Assembly (NCBI GenBank): GCA_015657535.1
Contig: JADHZB010001348.1
Coordinates: forward strand, 4,302-68,301
Direction of reading: 5' to 3'
DNA: 64,000 bases
DNA from: Nephromyces sp. MM_2019
Lineage: Eukaryota; Apicomplexa; Aconoidasida; Nephromycida
A model generated the notes under the pieces. That model was not told the DNA's origin and did no database searches. It saw nothing but the letters and a program-made list of their open reading frames with translations. The translations under genes were made by a program, and so were the position numbers. Below, piece by piece: positions 1 through 16,600 of the stretch (the first letter of the stretch is position 1; every line of letters starts with the position of its first letter).

Positions 1-477
1 TAATGTGTTCAAAGCTACTACTACTTGCCATCACACGGTTTTACGCTTATCCACCGTTTGCATTCGTAGAATACCGAAGATATTTCATGCCTCTGCGGCA
101 CGCTATTTTTAAGCCTCTACAAGAAGCTGATAGATGTTTTTTTTATTAGAACTTCAATTTTGTATTGTTTTGAATCTAGTCTTATATTTCATAGGATCAG
201 ACCTAGAATTTTCAATATACCTATAAGTTTTGAACTCAATAGTAACTGGTTAACTTGAAAACTGCAAATTCTCGAGATTTTATTTTTTTGGATTGAAGAT
301 CAAAGAAAATAACATACCGAACATGCATTCCATTATCTGAGGATTGCAGAGAATAACACACCAAACATGACTGCTCAGAATTTTTTCCTGGTTCATCTTT
401 CACGCATACATTATAACGCTCTTATTGAAATAAAGCGATTTACTACCTGCTCACTGCTGATGATATACTTTCTGCAG
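1..477 (+). other. intronic sequence upstream of the first visible LAP exon
   Basis: No exon is recognisable here. The stretch is T-rich and ends in a pyrimidine-rich acceptor (TTTCTGCAG) at 470-477 just before the first aminopeptidase exon. The N-terminal half of the aminopeptidase and the exon with its first metal/lysine motif (usually KGLTFD) are not present, so they must lie to the left of the window. Confidence 0.6.
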
Positions 478-5356
<4,879 letters not shown>

Positions 5357-6197
5357 GTGAGCTGTAAAACACATTTTGCACAATATTTTGTTTCACCATC
5401 ATGCTTGCTGATCTACTTATCTGCTGCCATTCGTACCCCAGTTCTATATATAACTAGCTGCTGTACCTATCCTACGGTATATGTACTCGGAGATTGATGT
5501 GCATGGACATGGGTTTATAACCAATTTTATATGCGTTATTATGTTTTAATATATAGGGAAATAAGATTAAAGTTCATATATATCTTGTATCTGCTGAAAT
5601 AAAGGGAATTAAGCATTTTTTCGGGCATAAATTCGTTTCCTCTGACCTTGTGTGTGTAGGTACAACTGTAATTTTCTAGCCATACTGCTTAGTACATGAA
5701 TAGCCAAGGCTTTCGCCAGTCCCTAAAGGTTTATACTAGTGTTGGATTTTCCTTGTATCTAGGATTCTTAGCATTTAGTGATAGCTGGAGAATTTTATAA
5801 TTACGGCTTATGTTACATCTATTGATTGCTTTTCTTTCAAGGATTCGTGCTGATTTCGTGTGCAGGCACCGGCAGTATAGGCCGTCTTCAGTAGTGAATT
5901 CTGGACTACTTCTGAGACCAAGGAATTAGAGTTATCATTCCTATTTTTTTAGTTTTATGATATTCTCACAAGCATTTTTTTTTCCATGTATAGGCAATTC
6001 GTTGCTTGGTTTACCACCGCTACAGTAAAGCAAGTTACTTTTTTACTCGATAAAATTGTTTTTGCGCGCTTAAACTACTTTCGCTTGTAATCTCAATTGC
6101 ATTTGATGTAGCTAAACTTTTGTTTTTTTGCTGTTATGATTTCATGTATACATGTCCACTACCCGAGAGTATCGTGTGGTGGAAGTCTGCATTCTAG

Positions 6198-6219
6198 ACG
6201 GTCGCTAAATGGCGACCGT
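6198..6219. other. short perfect inverted repeat (8-bp stem, 6-nt loop)
   Basis: ACGGTCGC at 6198-6205 pairs perfectly with GCGACCGT at 6212-6219 around a TAAATG loop. The stem is unusually GC-rich for this region. Surrounding sequence does not fold as a tRNA: no T-loop motif was seen. Function unknown; chance is possible. Confidence 0.5.
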
Positions 6220-7370
6220 ATAGACCCTGCTGATTTTAAGTTTTTTGTGGTAATAAAAATAGGTAATAACGGCTGTAATATAGCTATTTTTTATGTAGAG
6301 TGCTTCTGGCGTGCTGGTTACGCAACAAAGCTACGTGAGCAGACGGCATAAACGCTAGCCGTGTCCTGATGCCGAAATGCATTGTATTATTGTTTAGTCC
6401 TTGTGCAATCTTTTTTTACTCACTTCGATATCCTTGTGCTACTAAGGTAGATTATAACAATAGTGAATGGCGCCCGTCTTACCCCTGGTAGCAGAGCTTA
6501 CCCGAGGGAGCTGGGCAGGCGTTTCGCATTGTGTAGCTCCTCTGTTGGGCTTATGCATGAAGCGGCTTCTTTGCGAAGACTCAATATTTCATGTGTGTAC
6601 TCACTGCTATTGTGACTTGCAGGATAGCAGAATAAACGCAGGTCAGTGGCTATTGGCATATTAACCTCGGAGTTTTACTCTTTGAGCCTGCTTTAACGTA
6701 TCCGAAAATTAGTCTTGTTTTGTAGTGTTTGCGGTATATGTCATGATCGGTTTTTGGTGTTAAGTTTTAGTTTTAACACAACTCCCCGTCCGGGTTGACT
6801 GCGACATCAACTCGTCATTACTGCTTCCCGCAGTTTTAATTAGATCGACTTGGTGGATTGCACTAGCCTGCAATCTTTGGTTAAAATTTTGCGTTTCCAA
6901 TTGCCGTGCCCAATTCTCTTGTTAAAGGCTAGGTCTTAATGTTTAGTTTGTCTGCCTGACCGGATTTGCTCACACTGAGGGCGCCGCACATTAGATTAGA
7001 TGAAGCTTCTCCACGCTGCTAAACTAGTAAGAGGAGTGGAGTGCTGCTTTCTAGGTTGGAAAAATTGTAGTGATTAAGGGCTTTGCGGGGTCGCGCTCGG
7101 AAGTACTTAGAAGAGCTTGCTTTCCTTGTTTTTGGGAGTCCTTCATGTGACGTCGGCTTGATGCTGAAATACAGCCTAAGCTTGTTGCAAAGCATCGCCT
7201 GCTGCTGTGTCGCACTGCACTATTTGCGTTGCTGAGTAGCGTTTCGACTCTCCACCGTGGTCCCAAATCCCCGGTGACAGAGCGTATTCAATTTCTGCTA
7301 ATTTTATCGAGCTTTTTGGAAGATAGCAACGTGAATTGTACAAATTAGCAAGATTCTGTTTGGAACGAAG

Positions 7371-7524
7371 TCAAGTAGAAGCAACCCTCATTGCCATGCA
7401 TAAGCAACCGTCATTTTCGAGTGCAATTAACCCTCATTGTCAAGTAGAATTAACCCTCATTGCCGTGCACAAGTATCCCTAGTTGCCATGCACAATTAAC
7501 CCTCATTGTCAAGTGGAATTAAAC
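7371..7524. repeat. 69-bp tandem duplication plus partial third copy
   Basis: Units 7371-7439 and 7440-7508 both begin TCAAGTAGAA and end AATTAACCCTCATTG; a third copy breaks off after 16 bp. Inside each unit the ACCCTCATTG block occurs twice. It lies about 150 bp beyond the stop codon of the Era gene, so it may be in that transcript's 3' end. Confidence 0.85.
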
Positions 7525-7678
7525 ATATTTCTTAAAACAGTTGAGTATACGAATTTTCTCCTACGCTGCTACGAGTATAAACGAAGCAAATATAGAATAA
7601 TTAGATGTTGAGACACTTCTCTGTTCAATGGATAAAAAAGTGAGCGGGGGACTCGCCAAGCTAGACGCCTTAACTGAG

Positions 7679-10600
7679 CTAGGCCAGCGATTTCACATGT
7701 ATGTATAGAACGACTTCCTTATTCCAAAGCTGATGCAGCTTGTATGCCACATTTTTTCTGATTTGTGATAGTAGCTGATTGCGAGACCCGCATACCATTC
7801 GCGCTACCTTGGGAGTGGAAACCAGCAATTCCTGAAGATTGTAAGGAAACAACACAGTACTTAGGCTAGATAACATTTAATTCTAACCTAACTTACTACT
7901 TTTCGAAGATGTTTTGTATTCCTGATTATATCTACCAAAATTTCTAATTCCTAGACCAGAAGAGGATTTTCGTCACCACACATGGATTTCGCAGTTAATG
8001 CACCTGAAAGCTCAGGTAATAGGATGCCACGTCCCATTGCTACGTATGCGCAGCAGTCTAAAGCAGCATCGTGTTTATCATTGGCATAAATACTGGCTAT
8101 CAACAACACCATAGGCGCGAATAACTGCACTTCAACTTACCGCATATCGTCATTGTAATAATGATTAGATAAAAAAGATCTAAAATGAAAGCCAGCTTAT
8201 TCGGTACACAGTAATGGCATAAGCGGTAAAAAAAGGTGAAGCTAAGCCTGAATTATGCGGTATGACTAACCCGCTGAAACAGATAATTTAAATTCTAAAG
8301 CCCATAAATTCAAAAAAGATAATCACAATTACAAACTTTCCGCAGGTAGTAAATTCTCTGTCAAAATTTCAAGGGAATGCCATCCTTGCATTTTTTAGAT
8401 TATGCAGCGAGCGCGTCTCCCATGAATTTCTGCTGCATTAGGATATCTAGAATAAATTGAACTTAACTTTTATATATACGCTAATAATAAATATGTTCCC
8501 TGCATGACTGCACCACACAGCAGCACAAAAAAAGGCTGCTGTACTGCCACAGGAAAGTATGGCTACCGATGATTTTTCACAACCTAAAAGCGCGGCTTGA
8601 GTATTTGAATATTTCTTTAGCGCGCTTGCATAAATAAAACTTTGCTTTGTATGATTAGCACTAGAAAATTCTGTTATTTCCACCTAACTTTACACTGCAT
8701 ATGGTAGTTCCTTTTCATTTCTGTCGGAGGCTACACAATAATTTTATACTTTGAATATTTCTACCATGCAATTTTCCTGGCCTGCCTTCGTAAATCAAAT
8801 TGGAGAACTCTTACTAAATGAAGCCTCCTCCACAGGTTTGTAGGTTATCTGCAAACTTACTTGCTCAACAATCACACGGTCAGATTCATCGGTCCATCCT
8901 AGCGTTCGTTGCTCTATCTTGTAGGGAACTTCCTTATTCAACCAACAAAAGAGATAAGTTCTAAGAAAATTTCGCACAAAAAGGGGAAAGAATTAGGTGC
9001 AGAGGCTGCGGCGCCTTGTTGCACGATCTCAAGCAACACACTACACGCAGCAACACATTAGCAGCAAATCCTTTTCAATAGAAAACTGACTAGTTACGCT
9101 CAGTCAATTAAAAAGGATAGCCGGATAATAAGAACCTGTACTTTTTTAAAAACTCAGAAAGATAGACGCAGCAAAAAATAGAGTATTTCTCGAAAATAAA
9201 GAATAATCTTACAATAAGCAGTCATCATAAATCTAGCGCTTTAATCTAAACTTGCAATGCAAACCTGTACTACTAACAAAACTGTAAAGGAGGCTCTAAA
9301 AAAATATGCAAAATATGCGCTCATGAATAAGAGCAATTTCAGCCTTAACTCACAAAACATTCGGCCTCAAATTTTTTCCGCTACACGAATGAAAAATCAA
9401 ATTTTTCAACGCGAGGGAAGACATAGACATCCACAGCTAACTAAAACAAAGAATAGCGTTTAGCTCTTATGCTTTCAATCGTTCATCCCTATGAAAAGCA
9501 ATGGTAGAAACAAAAACGAAACAGAGAGATATTAAAATTAGAGCTAGTCTGAAATCTACCACGAAAGGAAAAATTCAAGCTTATCTCCATGCATAAGCAC
9601 GACCCTCTTGCATATGGGTTCAGTTCCACCCTCCTTACGTTCCACATGTCATAGAATCACACGGCTACATGCTCTAGTGCTCTACACCAATTTACTAGAG
9701 AGTAATCGCAGTCAAAAAATGTTGAAAAGGCAACATGAACACAAACGCATGAGCTAAAGACAGAATTTTTATCAAAAAAGAAAAAAGCTCGATGAATGAT
9801 CGTGAGAGCGGACTCTACTTGCTTATACTGACAAATCTTCTTTACGGGTAAAAAAAACGAGGAATAACATAAAGATGAAAGCTTAAAAGAGTCAAATCAA
9901 AAATAGAGAAAAGTGGGACAAAAAAAAAGTTGGTAGGAAATGAAAAATGAGGCATTGAATAGGAAGAGCAAACGAAAAAGTAAAAGTATTTAGAACTGAG
10001 ATCGCAAAATCTCATAAGCAAATGTGTGCGGGGCAGCATGGGGATGTCAGTAAATTGATAAGCACTTGAACTTCATTCTTTTGATATAAGCTTGAAAAAA
10101 AAGATAGAAGCTTCAAAATCAGAGGTTCTTCAGATTCAAATCAGGCAAAAAAACGTCAAATAAACTTCTAGAAACTGGCAGGACATATGAATTCCAGGCT
10201 TTTCAAGTTACTGGTCACCTTATCACTTGTTCGAGCTGCTCAACCTTGGGCAAAGTGGATTTCTGTAAAATATTTTTCAATAAAAGACAAGCTTCGCATA
10301 CGTTATCCAATGAAAAAATACAGACTTAAAGTCTTTATTACTCCTTTTACTGCTCATGAATATACTACAATATCAGAAAAAGCTCAAAAAAACTTGTTTA
10401 ATAAAGAATCATTTGCTATATATAGCTGCTCTCCCATTTTTGCTTCCCCCACTAAAGTTTTTCTGGTATATTTTGCCTAATTCAAACCATGGGGGAATCT
10501 CAATGAGTTTCTAGTAAATGGACCTCCAAACTCTTGACATAAGATTAAGCTCTAAGTGGCAAAAATATATTGAAGAGAAATCTTCAAAACAATTTTAACG

Positions 10601-13600
10601 GAAAAGGAAGAATGCGCCAGAAAGAAACGAACACAAATTACTTTCAATATCAATCAAATTTTGATAAATTTAAGATATATACACTCCTTAATACAGCCCA
10701 GAATGTATTGCTCTAACCTATATAATTAAACTCTATGAAAATTGTAGAAGAAACGTATTCAAAGCTTCTAATTTGACTGATTTACGACCACATCTCAGAG
10801 GTTTACTTTCCACATACAGAAGTTTTACAAAATCATAAAAAATCCTGTTTCTGGCTTTTATCAAACACTTTAGAGTCACTTCCAAGGCTCAAAGCTGGAA
10901 GAAGAGCCGTGTCTTGGAACTTTAAACGAATAAATTGCTCCAAACAAGCATCTGCTTATTGATTTATCTCCTCTGGCTAAAAACATAGCCCTCAATTTCT
11001 CAATAATTGCGATAATACTGGCTGGATTCCCATTTCTTTAGCCTAAAATCTACCTCAATTTGACTTTGCATAAGCAGAGAAAGCTTCACTACGCCCACCA
11101 ATTCAACTCCTCACACCCTACGAAGCCTAGGCTGCGGCAGTCGTTTCACAAAAGTAGCCGATTTCAGAGCTACTTTTAGTTTTTCTAGCATATTTTTGCC
11201 TGGACTATATCCTTTGAGATTCTTATATCCCATACTTTCCATTTCTCCCTACACAAATTGTTTTTCGCCTCACCATATCCGGGGGGTACATCCATAATCC
11301 CGGTTTTGAGTGTCCTATCAAGTGATCAATTATTTCAGGGATGCCAATCTTCTTCTTTGCAGAAGTATAAAAAATTCTTTGAAATTCTCCAATACCACTG
11401 CGATAACAGAAAAATTAAATATCCTTTTTTTAGTAACAAAAAAATTTTTTCTTCATTATAAAAATTTCGAATAATTCTTGAGTTTATTTAAATAAATCTC
11501 TAGAGAGTTGGGTTACTGATGAACGTTTCTAAATGTAGAAAAAATTCTTAAAAGATCAATTATAGTTCAAAAACATACAGTTTCTAGAATCCCAAAATTT
11601 ATGGATAACAGCATGAAGAAGTGCATCATGTATGTCATACAATTATATTAACACACAAGCTATTAAATCATCGCAAACACTTTTTTAAACATCAATAGAA
11701 TCAAGAACCGAAATTGACTATGTTTTCCTAGAGGAAACTCCCAAAAAAAAATCTAGCAAAACGGTCTAAACGCTTAAGACGGCTAGCATCTAAGTACATT
11801 TAGAGCTATAAACGCCGTTAAACAGATCTCTCGAGTACTGATAATAAAAATAAACATATATTATAATCTATAAAATTGCAAGGTATATTCTCGATATCTC
11901 TCACGCTTCTAGTGGGTACTCTCGCTGCCAATTACAGGTAAATCCTTGACGACAATCACGAGAGAAAAATTCACAAAAAAACTACTAAAAGAGGGTAAAA
12001 TTCTACAGCAAACGGAAATTTATTAGAAAGCTAGGTTTGAACATGCCAACAGTCGCATATAGTCAAGATAAAATCTACTGGGTGTATCACGAGAATATTG
12101 GCACACAAGATTAAGCACCTTAATATTCAACTTCTATTCGCAGTCATCCAGGTGATAATTTTTGAGTCGGATGCATTAAAGAAAGCATCACGTAAGCTTT
12201 AATGCAACAAAAATGCAAAGCACTGAAAGCGTTTAAATTCAGTATCGCAAGTGTTCAGTCGGAAACTAAAGCATTATTATCAAAATTTATTCACACACAG
12301 ACACATAAATAAAAATTTCACACACACACGGACATTCACACACATTCCAACACATACACGCGGATATTCACACATATTCAAAAACACACTCACACACATA
12401 AATTCATATACACAATGAGCGCTTGCACACATAAACATTTAACTTAATACTACAGACATGCTGTCACGTAGTCGCACGAAAAAAGCACTCACTCATACGA
12501 TCATATACTCGTCATGATATGATCTAGCCGTCGTCTCATGACCAAGAAAAAACAGTTAACCTCAAACAACCATATGAGAAACTCTTTCTCAACAGGCTTA
12601 ATCTTGCATACCATAGATGTATATACACACACTCATAAAACTTTATACACAAGCTAGTCTGAATCTCGCTCCACCCACAGCCATGAACTTAATTTTTTTT
12701 TGGCTTACCAATACTCTTCCTTCCTGCACTTGAGCCAATATGGCTGAGACATCTTATCAATCTGAATAGTATTAAGAATAGCAATGAATATCAGAATCTT
12801 TACAAGAGGAAGTATTTGGAAAAATTCGGAAAAATATTTCTTTATGAACTCATTAGCTGCACTAAATAATAGAAGCAAAATCAGTTTGTTTTAGACGTTT
12901 TATGAGATTTCCCTATTTATTGGTAATAAAGAAGAAGCAGAGAGTTTCTACTTGCAGCGAAGATGAAGCAGAGACTTTTCACTTTGCAAAAAAGTTTACT
13001 GTGGAGAGTAAATAAAAAAATCTTAACTGTTTCATATACCTATGAAATCAGAGAATAAAAAACGCTTCTATTTTATCAAAGCTAAGTTTTCCACTCCGAA
13101 ATACATTATAATACATAATAACTATAATCAAAAACACAGATAATTATTATCATAGATAATAATAGATAGCAACAAACTATAGCTATTCTCAATATATATT
13201 AAAGCTATAAACATTTTTTTTCTTTATACTGAGCGTTATTCGCAGAGAATAAGCAAGTAAATATCTATACAGAAAATAGGCACAGCCTGATTTTCAATGA
13301 TGAAAATGGCTGAAAGCTGACGCTCTTTGCTGATTTATAAATTTTTGGCGAAACAGGCTAAAAAATTGGGAAAGCAAGCGAGACAGACTAGTTCTCCCTA
13401 CACTTAATCGTATATACGCATGGATAACCAGGAAGCAGATAAACGCAAATCTTTTCTAATGAACAATAGCAGGCTTTACGCCTTTGCTAGCAACTAAACT
13501 TATTGGTACGCCATAAGAAAGCTACCTCTTTGATAACACAAGTAGCAGTTTTTCTACATAAGCTGAGAAAAGGACTGCCTCAAAATCAGATTTTTAGGGC

Positions 13601-16600
13601 AAATAAGCAAGATCAGCGACGCAAAAGGCTAGCATTCTAGGTTTATTCATTTAGTAACTACATGGCTCTATTTTTATATAAAAAAAGGCAGAGAAGAAAC
13701 CGGAGCCAGAAAAAGAATTTTCAGTCGAAAAATTCCCTCTAATCGTGCAAAAAAGGAAAATTCCTGCGAATTGTATCCAGTTATCCTCGTCAGTTGTTAA
13801 TTCTGCTGCACTGCGTGCATTGTAAGGATTGTATTGTGTATCATCTAGAAAACTACACAAACACACACACACACAAAATTCGTGATAAATTTAAGAAAAA
13901 AAAAGCTTGAAAGCTAGAAACTCGAAAATATAATCTAATCTTCACATTTAAATCTGCGAAGCTCAACAATGAAATTCTCCGCCGAAAAAAAAGATGCAGC
14001 GTAAATTCTTTCCAGAATTAAATATCCTATACTGCCAAATTTAGCAGATAAACATGTATAGAAACCTTGTTTAACACTAGGCAAACAGGGGGAAACGATT
14101 TTTCATCCAATTTATCGTATGAAGATTTAAACATTTCATCATAATTCGAATGTTTTTCCTGTTCTGAGTTCTTTTCAGAACACTTTTCGCGGCTGAAATC
14201 ATCGTTAAACTCTTCAGAAGCTTCGTAACTACTACTCAGACTAGCTTTATTCGCATTAGCCCTGAGCTCTACAATGGATTTGGGGATTCCAGAGCGTTTA
14301 CTAAAGAGCTCAGAAAGTTCTTTGCTATAAGTTAAATCCTTTTCTACATCACCTGAAAAAATACAGTCATCAACGAAACAGCAATTATTGCATAGTCAAA
14401 TTCAAGCAGCCATCTTCAAAGCATGAGTTTCTTAGCAGAGCAAAAAGTTTAAAATCATCCTCTCCCATCCCTCACAACCCCCCAATCCATCAAAAAAATT
14501 TACTACACGATAAGCAAATCCATCTTCACACAAAAAATTGCAGTAGGAGAAAAAAATGACACNNNNNNNNNNNNNNNNNNNNNNNNNNNNNNNNNNNNNN
14601 NNNNNNNNNNNNTGTGTGCGTGTTGCTTTGTGTATGTTTCTTTGTGTGCGTGTTGCTTTGTGTATGTTTCTTTGTGTGTGCGTTTCTTAGCGTGAGCTTC
14701 TTTAAGTGTGCGTTTCTTAGCGTGAGCTTCTTTAAGTGTGCGTTTCTTTAAGCGCGCCTTTGATATGGCGATAAAATCATGCATTAAACACCGTCAGATA
14801 GTTACTTGTAGGCGCCAAAATATACTTTCATGAAACCTTCATTTAAAAATTGAATGAATGCTAAACAAAAGAAATAAAGACTAGGTAGTGGCAAACACAC
14901 ACTAATATAAGAAGATGCGAGAGCCTGCAAATAAGCTACACCAAAAATACTACACTGCTACTAAAAAATGATTGCACACAAATTCATATATATTCATAAT
15001 TTCTGCAAAAAGAAGCAAATAAAAAAAATAACACACACACATACGATAGCAATGCTAAATTCATGGTACACACAAAAATATATAGCGGAGAGCAGCCTAG
15101 CTTTTAAAGTTCACCGTAGGCTATTCCTTTAAACTTACCCAGTAAATTTCTCTTCCTGGAGACCCTGGGAGATATCACTTTCAGGACATCATGAATCTCT
15201 CTGGAGGGTCTTCTAGCACAGTCAATTACGAGCAAACAAAGATCAGCTTCTTCCTACACAAACCACACAAGGGAAACCAGTCTCCTTTGGTAAACCATAA
15301 AATATTTTTTTTCACGATAAACTAGTTACACCTAGTTTATAAAAAATTTGTAAAGTTTTTACGCTTGAGGGAGAGGGTGGTAAATTAGCTTTAAAGGCTT
15401 TAAAAAGGACTTTACCCAACGAAAGTAAATTTCCATAAGCGAAATGTGTAGGATCAGAGAGTTTTATTGAGCAGAGCTGCTGATTTTCTTCGTTAAAAAA
15501 AAAGATAAAACAAAAATCAAGAAAAAAACAGCCAGGCATGTCACCCCCCTGGCAGGATGCTGAATTAAACCCGCGAAATCCAAGCTTTTGAGGAGAACGT
15601 AAGACACTTTGGAAAGTCTACAAAAAATAATACCCAGAAATAAATAAATGCACTAAGATTTCTAAAAAACACACACAAATGTTTCTTCTACACACATTGC
15701 GTATATACATATCTGTTGACTATATAATCCCAGAAATATTCACGTGTGATAAAATGCCAATAGCTTACTTTTTGACTACCCACAAGCCGTGAAACGAGCT
15801 AAGAACTTCAGGGAAATGCACACAGAAAAGATAGGATTCGCAGCAGCAAAGCAGATCAACACACACAACAAAAGCAGCACACACACTTTAACTTCACACA
15901 CGACAAATCTCAGAAATTTAAAAACAAAAACTGCAAAAGAAGAAAAAGGTTTGCTTAAAGATAAAAAGCAGAAAAATTCATCAAAAACTTTTGCGAAAAA
16001 TCAATAAAAAATTCACGTATTCAACCCAAAATCCACCAGTTCTCAACAAGGAGGTGTAAGTAGTATACACACAAAATATCTATTAGAAGTGTCAAAAAAC
16101 GCGATTTCGCATAAAACTACATACACAATTTAAGCAAGAGGAAAATCTCTTGATCAGCTTCATAATATTGAAAAAACAGGGCAAAAAAATTCCAGTTTCA
16201 TCATAATTTCCTAACAAAAGCACAATTTTCTGTAACTTATCTCGCACTCTAATTTTTCACTGAGTTCTTATCAATTTTATTGCTTTATATGCTTCCTTCA
16301 TTAAACATAGATTTTTTTAGCATTAAATTAACATGCAGGCACACACTTCTACAACGTAGTCTTAACAGGTCAGTATGAAGAATTTCAGGCAAAAATTTTA
16401 CCACTAAATCATCGATATATAGCACACACAGTTGCAACCTAAAACCAGTGATTAGCTATTTATACAGCAGAAATGCTATTAAACACATATTCTAAAATAA
16501 CACACAAACCCAGAGATAATTCTTCCAACTTCATACTCATCATCTCTGCTAAGCCAGTAGTTCTCACTTCAACCAGTGAAACGTGATAGTATGCAGGCAA

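Larger units (their letters stand above)
5357..7678. other. convergent spacer between LAP (+) and the Era gene (-)
   Basis: No gene is supported. The left part stays T-rich as expected of the LAP 3' side. Around 6780-7300 base composition becomes more GC-rich, with short chance frames. The spacer holds a perfect 8-bp hairpin (6198-6219) and a 69-bp tandem duplication (7371-7524), annotated separately. Confidence 0.5.

Noticed and set aside
6137..6240. GC-rich hairpin region checked as a possible tRNA
   Set aside because: No T-loop, no acceptor stem and no clover-leaf spacing.
7051..7266. Minus-strand frame starting MGPRWRVETLLSNANSAV, presequence-like
   Set aside because: Local GC rise gives several chance frames; it sits in a convergent spacer with no downstream exon on that strand.
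13651..13872. Minus-strand frame with DDTQYNPYNARSAAELTTDE, first taken as an Era exon
   Set aside because: It lies between the NK and ID halves of the G4 motif, which join perfectly in phase (14066 to 12761), so it is intronic.
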